The notes under the pieces: generated by a model
Seen by the model: the letters and a program-made list of their open reading frames with translations, nothing else
Told to the model about the DNA's origin: nothing
The model's database searches: none
Source: Puniceicoccaceae bacterium
GTDB lineage: Bacteria > Verrucomicrobiota > Verrucomicrobiia > Opitutales > Coraliomargaritaceae
Length of the DNA: 10,817 bases
Direction of reading: 5' to 3'
Assembly (NCBI GenBank): GCA_003567255.1
Contig: PWZW01000130.1
Location: 1-10,817, forward strand
Translations under genes and position numbers: made by a program
Shown: piece after piece, positions 6,733-10,817 of the stretch
Numbering within the stretch: position 1 is the first letter of the stretch
How the letters are laid out: each line of letters starts with the position of its first letter

Positions 6733-7998
6733 CTATAGTTCCCGGCTCAGGAAAATGCCTGCCCACGTACGATCGTAGGAACGGGCGGTTAAATCCCGCT
6801 TTTCATCCCGGGCACGACTGAGCTCAAGCTGTAAACCAAGGCGCAGGTTACTCCGCAAAAGGTAGGTCATTTCGCTGGATAAAGTGTAGAGCCAATCGTT
6901 CACCGGACTGCCATCATAATTCAAACCACGGGCTAGAAAACCTACCCGAGAGGTCCAGAGGGTTTCGCTCTGATGTGTCCAGGTGAGCCCATAGGTCATG
7001 TCGCGATTGCCAAGAAAACCACTCCCACTCACCCATTGGCGTTCAACGGCACGAAAGCTTAGCTGATTTTTTGGGTCGAGCTGTGCGCTCAGGCTCGCAT
7101 CCAAATAGAGGCGCGTCAGCCTCAAAGCACCGGGGCCACTGCGGTAATCGTGACGGGACGGGCCGGCCTCTATCCTCCCGCTAACCCGCTCGTGAAACTG
7201 ACCGGTATACCCGATAACTGCGCGCGTGTAATGGCTGGAACGACTGGAGGGCCGGGCGCCCTGATCACCTTGATGGATGTAGCCGCGCCTAACGCCAAGA
7301 TAGAGTTCACCCCGATCATCCATGCGATGCCCGACATCCACCCCACCCCACAGATCGTAACGATTGATCCAGTTATCATAACCCAAGGGTCGTGCTGCCC
7401 CAACCAAACGCTCGGTATCTATGTCAAAATAAACCAAGTTCCCCAGCACCCGGACAAAGGCGGTGTCCCCATCGATCCGAAATTGGCCCGAACTACGGTT
7501 TTGCCACTGATTGCGCCGACCGCGGACCGCCGCCGTCGCAAAAGCGTTGCGCCCACCGTCAAATTCCACCGCTTGCGACGCCCCTTGTACCCGTGTCTGG
7601 GTGGACTGTATTTGAAAACTTAAGGGACCATGCCCACCGCGGTAATTAAAACCCAAATCGTGCTGGACATGGTCTTCCGTCCGCTCCGACCAGAATCGCT
7701 GCGCGCGGGGTCGGTAAAAAAGTTGAAGCCCGTCAATACCTTCCCGCCAGCGAACCTCGGCACTGAGCTCGGAAATCATGGAGTCGCGCTCAGCGACCGT
7801 CCCCAACTCCGCTCGATATACGTTGGTGTCATAAATCAATCCGGTGCCCAGTTCGACGTCAAAACTTCCAGCCCCAACGAGCATCCCGGGGCCGATCGGC
7901 CCCAGCACGGCCAGTAAAACAACCAGGCCTCGCCGCCTCCCAATACGGGTAAAATTGCCAACCCAAGGGCGGGGATTCACTCGATTTTTCTTAAACAT
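6733..7998 (-). CDS. Putative outer-membrane beta-barrel protein with signal peptide
   Basis: Specific function not recognised. The 421-residue product begins with a basic stretch (RIGRRRG, 18-24) and a hydrophobic core (about 24-42, with LVVLLAVLG), followed by a plausible cleavage site after VGA (43). The mature part opens with FDVELGTGLIYDTNVYR, similar to the GxxYDxN start of outer-membrane beta-barrel families such as BBP2_2. It continues with alternating polar/hydrophobic segments rich in aromatic, Arg and Gly residues (for example YLGVRRGYIHQG, RVSGRIEAG), as expected for amphipathic strands through to the C-terminus. The protein ends in Leu (FLSREL), not the Phe typical of proteobacterial barrels. 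It has its own promoter and heads the minus-strand run. The barrel assignment rests on pattern; the transported substrate or role is unknown. Confidence 0.75.
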   Translation of the reverse strand: MFKKNRVNPRPWVGNFTRIGRRRGLVVLLAVLGPIGPGMLVGAGSFDVELGTGLIYDTNVYRAELGTVAERDSMISELSAEVRWREGIDGLQLFYRPRAQRFWSERTEDHVQHDLGFNYRGGHGPLSFQIQSTQTRVQGASQAVEFDGGRNAFATAAVRGRRNQWQNRSSGQFRIDGDTAFVRVLGNLVYFDIDTERLVGAARPLGYDNWINRYDLWGGVDVGHRMDDRGELYLGVRRGYIHQGDQGARPSSRSSHYTRAVIGYTGQFHERVSGRIEAGPSRHDYRSGPGALRLTRLYLDASLSAQLDPKNQLSFRAVERQWVSGSGFLGNRDMTYGLTWTHQSETLWTSRVGFLARGLNYDGSPVNDWLYTLSSEMTYLLRSNLRLGLQLELSRARDEKRDLTARSYDRTWAGIFLSREL

Positions 7999-8047
7999 GT
8001 TTCGGGTCTAGCACCTTTCTCGGTATTCTTAAAGCTAATAGTTAATT

Positions 8048-8077
8048 ATTATATTTTAAGCTTTTCTAATCTTGGAA
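8048..8077 (-). promoter_or_regulatory. Sigma70-type promoter of the beta-barrel gene
   Basis: On the minus strand a perfect TATAAT (8048-8053) stands 18 bp from TTCCAA (8072-8077), a 3 of 6 match to the -35 consensus. Transcription would start near 8041, giving a leader of about 42 nt. The surrounding 8030-8070 is markedly AT-rich against GC-rich neighbours and is the divergent control region shared with the DASS transporter. For the plus strand, TATATT (8050-8055) could be a -10, but no convincing -35 is seen. Confidence 0.6.
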
Positions 8078-8090
8078 CACTTTGTACTTT

Positions 8091-8174
8091 ATGCCGATGA
8101 TGGTTAACAAACTGTCGACGCCTTGTCAGTCGTTGTTTTACCGTTTCTCGAAAAGGACCTTCTCATCGATATGA
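8091..8174 (+). other. Possible 27-codon leader ORF overlapping the transporter start
   Basis: A short frame begins at an ATG (8091, with further in-frame ATGs at 8097 and 8100) and encodes MPMMVNKLST...FSSI. Its TGA (8172-8174) overlaps the transporter ATG (8171) in an ATGA arrangement typical of translational coupling. No good Shine-Dalgarno precedes it, and it could be chance in a 170-bp leader. Confidence 0.25.
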
Positions 8175-9778
8175 AAACTAAAACTATTCTCGGCCTCACG
8201 ATTGGTCTTCTCGCCTTTCTGGCTCCTCTGCTCATCGCACCGGAAAGTCTCTCCCTGGCGGGACGGATCAATCTTGGAATCTTTTTGATGGCCGCCACCT
8301 TCTGGGTGCTTGAGCCCATTCCGATTTACGCAACCTCGGTGGTGGTTATCCTTCTTTTGGTTCTGGGGCTGAGCGCACAGGGGCCCTTCGCTCAATTCAC
8401 CCAACCCAAAGCAATCAGTCCCCAAGCCACAGAGATCCAAAACACCTGGGAGGTACCGGTCGCTGCGCTCAGGGACGACCAGATCTACCTTCAGACCGCG
8501 CGTGGTTGGCAGTCGGTGGAGGTGCAGGTCCTGGCGCCGCTCGCCGAGTCCTCAATGGTTGCCATTCAAACCTCCACCCTCACGGCCGACAGCCCAATTG
8601 CGGCAAATGCGAAAAACTGGCAACTCACCTTTCAGGCACCCAGCTATGCAATCTATCTCGGAACCCTGGCGAGTCCGATCATTATCCTTTTTCTCGGGGG
8701 ATTCATTTTAGCGGCTGGTGCGGTGAAGTATGAGCTCGATCGAAATCTCTGCCGAATAATCCTCAAGCCTTTCGGAACGCGTCCCGGAGCGGTTTTGTTT
8801 GGGCTCATGCTGGTGACAGCCCTGCTCTCCGGTTTCATGAGCAACACGGCGACCACAGTGATGATGATGGCTGTCATTCTGCCGATCGTGGCCAGCAGTC
8901 CGGAATCAGATCGGTTCCGTGTCGGACTTGCCCTCTGTATTCCGTTTGCGGCGAATGTAGGCGGCATCCTTACCCCCATTGGTACCCCTCCCAACGCCAT
9001 CGCAATCAACGCCCTGATCAGTCAAGGCATTGCGATGCCTTTCACCAAATGGATGTTCCTGACCGCTCCCCTGGTTCTGGTGATGCTTGCCTTTATCTGG
9101 CTTTTGCTTCTCCGCTTACACCCCTGCAGTATCCCCAACCTGCCGCTCAAAATGAAGGGAAGCTTCAGCCGTCAGCCCAAAGCCTGCGTGCTCTATATAG
9201 TTTTCGGACTGACGATTTTGTTCTGGGTCACGGAGTCTGCGCACGGTGTCCCCAGCGGATTGATCGCTTTCATGCCGGTCGCGCTGCTTCCCGCTTTTGG
9301 CGTTATTGAGCAAAAAGATATTCGGTCCCTTCCCTGGGAAGTCCTTTGGCTCATGGCCGGAGGCATCGCCCTCGGCCTGGCTATGGACCAGACCGGCCTC
9401 GCCACGTGGATGGTCGAGCTGGTGCCTTGGGCAAACCTTGGGGTTTACGGAATCCTCGCCACATTTGCTCTGGTCGCCATTCTCTTGGCAACGTTTATCG
9501 CCAACACTGTCGCCGCGACCCTCCTGATTCCGATCATGATGACCTTGGTCAGTTCGGGCGTTGCCGAAGGTTTTGCAGTGCAAACGGCCGCGCTGACCGT
9601 CGCTCTCGGAGCCAGCCTTGGCATGTCCTTGCCCATATCCACTCCACCGAACGCCATCGCCATGAGCACCGGCTTGATCAATTCCGGGCAAATGATTCGT
9701 GCAGGTGCGGTGGTTGGGGTCGTGGGCTACCTTGTGGTTCTCCTCTCCGCCTTTCTCTTCTGGTCAAACTGGTTTTAA
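8171..9778 (+). CDS. SLC13/DASS family anion permease with a periplasmic insert
   Basis: An inner-membrane transporter of the divalent anion:sodium symporter family, whose substrates include di- and tricarboxylates and sulfate. The 535-residue product shows the inverted-repeat architecture: first hairpin SNT (224-226) with GTPPNA (271-276), second hairpin ANT (444-446) with STPPNA (490-495). These motifs form the substrate and Na+ sites, so the second SNT is altered to ANT. Three membrane segments (about 4-67) are followed by a hydrophilic insert of about 90 residues (68-160) before the next segment, ending in FLGGFILA. By analogy with VcINDY the insert is periplasmic and explains the extra length over VcINDY's roughly 460 residues. 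A TTG at 8123 would add 16 residues; the ATG at 8171 is preferred, with AGGA 13 nt upstream (long spacing). The substrate cannot be assigned from sequence. Confidence 0.92.
   Translation: MKTKTILGLTIGLLAFLAPLLIAPESLSLAGRINLGIFLMAATFWVLEPIPIYATSVVVILLLVLGLSAQGPFAQFTQPKAISPQATEIQNTWEVPVAALRDDQIYLQTARGWQSVEVQVLAPLAESSMVAIQTSTLTADSPIAANAKNWQLTFQAPSYAIYLGTLASPIIILFLGGFILAAGAVKYELDRNLCRIILKPFGTRPGAVLFGLMLVTALLSGFMSNTATTVMMMAVILPIVASSPESDRFRVGLALCIPFAANVGGILTPIGTPPNAIAINALISQGIAMPFTKWMFLTAPLVLVMLAFIWLLLLRLHPCSIPNLPLKMKGSFSRQPKACVLYIVFGLTILFWVTESAHGVPSGLIAFMPVALLPAFGVIEQKDIRSLPWEVLWLMAGGIALGLAMDQTGLATWMVELVPWANLGVYGILATFALVAILLATFIANTVAATLLIPIMMTLVSSGVAEGFAVQTAALTVALGASLGMSLPISTPPNAIAMSTGLINSGQMIRAGAVVGVVGYLVVLLSAFLFWSNWF
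8372..8640 (+). other. Periplasmic insert domain within the DASS permease
   Basis: Codes for residues about 68-156 between TM3 and TM4. In VcINDY this loop is only a few residues. The core (8447-8602) reads VPVAALRDDQIYL, then V.V.V, then VAIQTSTLTADSPIA. This resembles the strand-rich membrane-proximal part of HlyD/AcrA-type membrane fusion proteins, which typically read VPxxALxxxxVYV...V.V...V.I..GL..GD.V. The resemblance is by eye only. Confidence 0.5.
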
Positions 9779-9890
9779 ACACCGCAAGGTATCCTTCGCT
9801 CACAGATGGGACCATTCACTCGGTGCTTGGCATTCATCATCCGGAGCATTGACACCCCTCCCTTCAGCCGCAAGCCTTGCCGCCACGCTC

Positions 9891-10817
9891 ATGGAAGAAG
9901 ATACTTATACGCTCGAATTTGAAAAACCACTCCGCGAACTGCTGAAGCAGCTGGCGACCTTGCGCCAGCTGTCAACCGAGTCGAACGTTGACGTTGATTC
10001 GGAGATTGTCGGCATTGAGAAAAAAATCGAGCTCACCAAGCGCTCCATTTACGGCAACCTCACAGCGTGGCAACGCGTCCTGCTTTCCCGGCACCCAAAG
10101 CGTCCCTACTCGCTGGATTATATAAACGCAATCTTCACGGATTTTGAGGAACTGCACGGCGACCGGCGCTTCCGGGATGACGCTGCTATTGTAGGAGGTC
10201 CTGCCTTTCTTGAAGGAGAGCCCGTCATGGTCATCGGCCAGCAAAAAGGCCGCAACACGCGTGAAAATCTCCACCGTAATTTCGGTTGTCCCAATCCGGA
10301 GGGCTATCGCAAAGCCATGCGCTTGATGGAAATGGCGGAGAAGTTTGAGCTCCCGGTCGTTACCTTGATCGACACCCCGGGTGCGTATCCAGGCATCGGT
10401 GCGGAAGAACGCCACGTAGCCGAAGCGATTGCGGTGAACATCCGCGATATGAGTAATCTAAAAACCCCCATCATTACGATTGTGATTGGTGAGGGAGGCT
10501 CCGGAGGCGCTCTCGGCATGGCCGTTGCCGATGTTGTGATGATTTTGGAAAACGCTTACTATTCGGTTATTTCGCCGGAGGGATGCGCCGCTATTTTATG
10601 GAAGGATCGGGCCAACGCACCGCAAGCTGCCGAAGCGCTGAAATTCAGTCCTCCTGACCTGAAGCGCTTTGGAGTGGTCGATACCATTCTGGAAGAGCCC
10701 ACGGGCGGCGCCCACCGCGATCCCGCGGCCCAAGCAGAGACCATCAAACAAGCACTCATCGCAACCCTCGCAAAGCTCCGCAAAAAATCGATGAAAAAGC
10801 TCCTCGATGATCGCTAC
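9891..10817 (+). CDS. accA: Acetyl-CoA carboxylase carboxyltransferase subunit alpha (3' end cut by window)
   Basis: With AccD it forms the carboxyltransferase that moves the carboxyl group from biotin on AccB to acetyl-CoA, making malonyl-CoA, the first step of fatty acid synthesis. The frame stays open from the ATG at 9891 to the window edge (309 codons). Against the usual 315-325 residues, only the last few are missing. Family landmarks are an N-terminal helical region (LEFEKPLREL), GDRRFRDD (90-97), GQQKGRNT (116-123), RNFGCPNPEGYRKAMRLM (129-146), DTPGAYPG (161-168), the oxyanion-hole glycines GEGGSGGALG (200-209), and SPEGCAAILWKD (228-239). The commonly seen EERGQ.EAI reads EERHVAEAI here (172-180). 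No Shine-Dalgarno is visible. It follows the DASS gene by 112 bp with no obvious functional link; accD is not nearby. Confidence 0.96.
   Translation, partial: MEEDTYTLEFEKPLRELLKQLATLRQLSTESNVDVDSEIVGIEKKIELTKRSIYGNLTAWQRVLLSRHPKRPYSLDYINAIFTDFEELHGDRRFRDDAAIVGGPAFLEGEPVMVIGQQKGRNTRENLHRNFGCPNPEGYRKAMRLMEMAEKFELPVVTLIDTPGAYPGIGAEERHVAEAIAVNIRDMSNLKTPIITIVIGEGGSGGALGMAVADVVMILENAYYSVISPEGCAAILWKDRANAPQAAEALKFSPPDLKRFGVVDTILEEPTGGAHRDPAAQAETIKQALIATLAKLRKKSMKKLLDDRY

Noticed and set aside
9116..9691. Open frame of 191 codons on the minus strand
   Set aside because: Antisense shadow of the DASS permease, rich in Gly/Asp/His/Gln with no recognisable domain.
9780..9825. CACCG/CGGTG inverted repeat after the DASS gene as a terminator
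   Set aside because: The loop would be about 36 nt with no T-run.
9849..9877. Perfect TTGACA (9849-9854) upstream of accA as a promoter
   Set aside because: No acceptable -10 hexamer at 16-18 bp spacing; GC-rich sequence there.

Overview
The window reads as a stretch of chromosome from a Gram-negative, GC-moderate bacterium (roughly mid-50s % GC by eye). An outer-membrane-type beta-barrel with a signal peptide supports the Gram-negative call. The style of several proteins (a cNMP-binding/FHA fusion, a galactokinase with GNHTDYN instead of GEHTDYN, a PUA-less RlmI-like methyltransferase) and the frequent lack of Shine-Dalgarno sequences suggest Verrucomicrobiota, perhaps Opitutae. That placement is inference from memory of these families and was not tested by search. 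There is no sign of a phage, insertion sequence, CRISPR array or rRNA/tRNA gene; it looks like a core-genome segment.

Layout: a plus-strand block (about 1-2970) holds a cNMP-binding/FHA protein whose start may lie outside the window, ybaB/ebfC, recR followed by a clear intrinsic terminator, and a SAM-dependent methyltransferase. It converges on a minus-strand block (about 3000-8000) that is transcribed in the order beta-barrel protein, MntR/DtxR-type metal regulator, glnS, galK, with gaps of 57-88 bp. An AT-rich intergenic region (7999-8170) separates the barrel gene from a divergent plus-strand gene for an SLC13/DASS anion transporter. That region holds a good sigma70-type promoter for the barrel gene and a possible short leader ORF for the transporter. 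The window ends inside accA (acetyl-CoA carboxylase alpha subunit), which lacks only its last few codons.

How the genes relate: ybaB and recR are a classic pair in DNA repair and nucleoid function. The minus-strand genes could be partly co-transcribed but share no pathway, so most adjacency here looks like ordinary housekeeping linkage. No multi-gene novel system is evident. The most unusual items are single-protein oddities: a roughly 90-residue periplasmic insert in the DASS transporter that resembles part of an RND-type membrane fusion protein, the altered sugar-site residue in GalK, an RlmI-like methyltransferase without PUA domain or motif-VI cysteine, and a repeat-rich candidate operator in front of the metal regulator.
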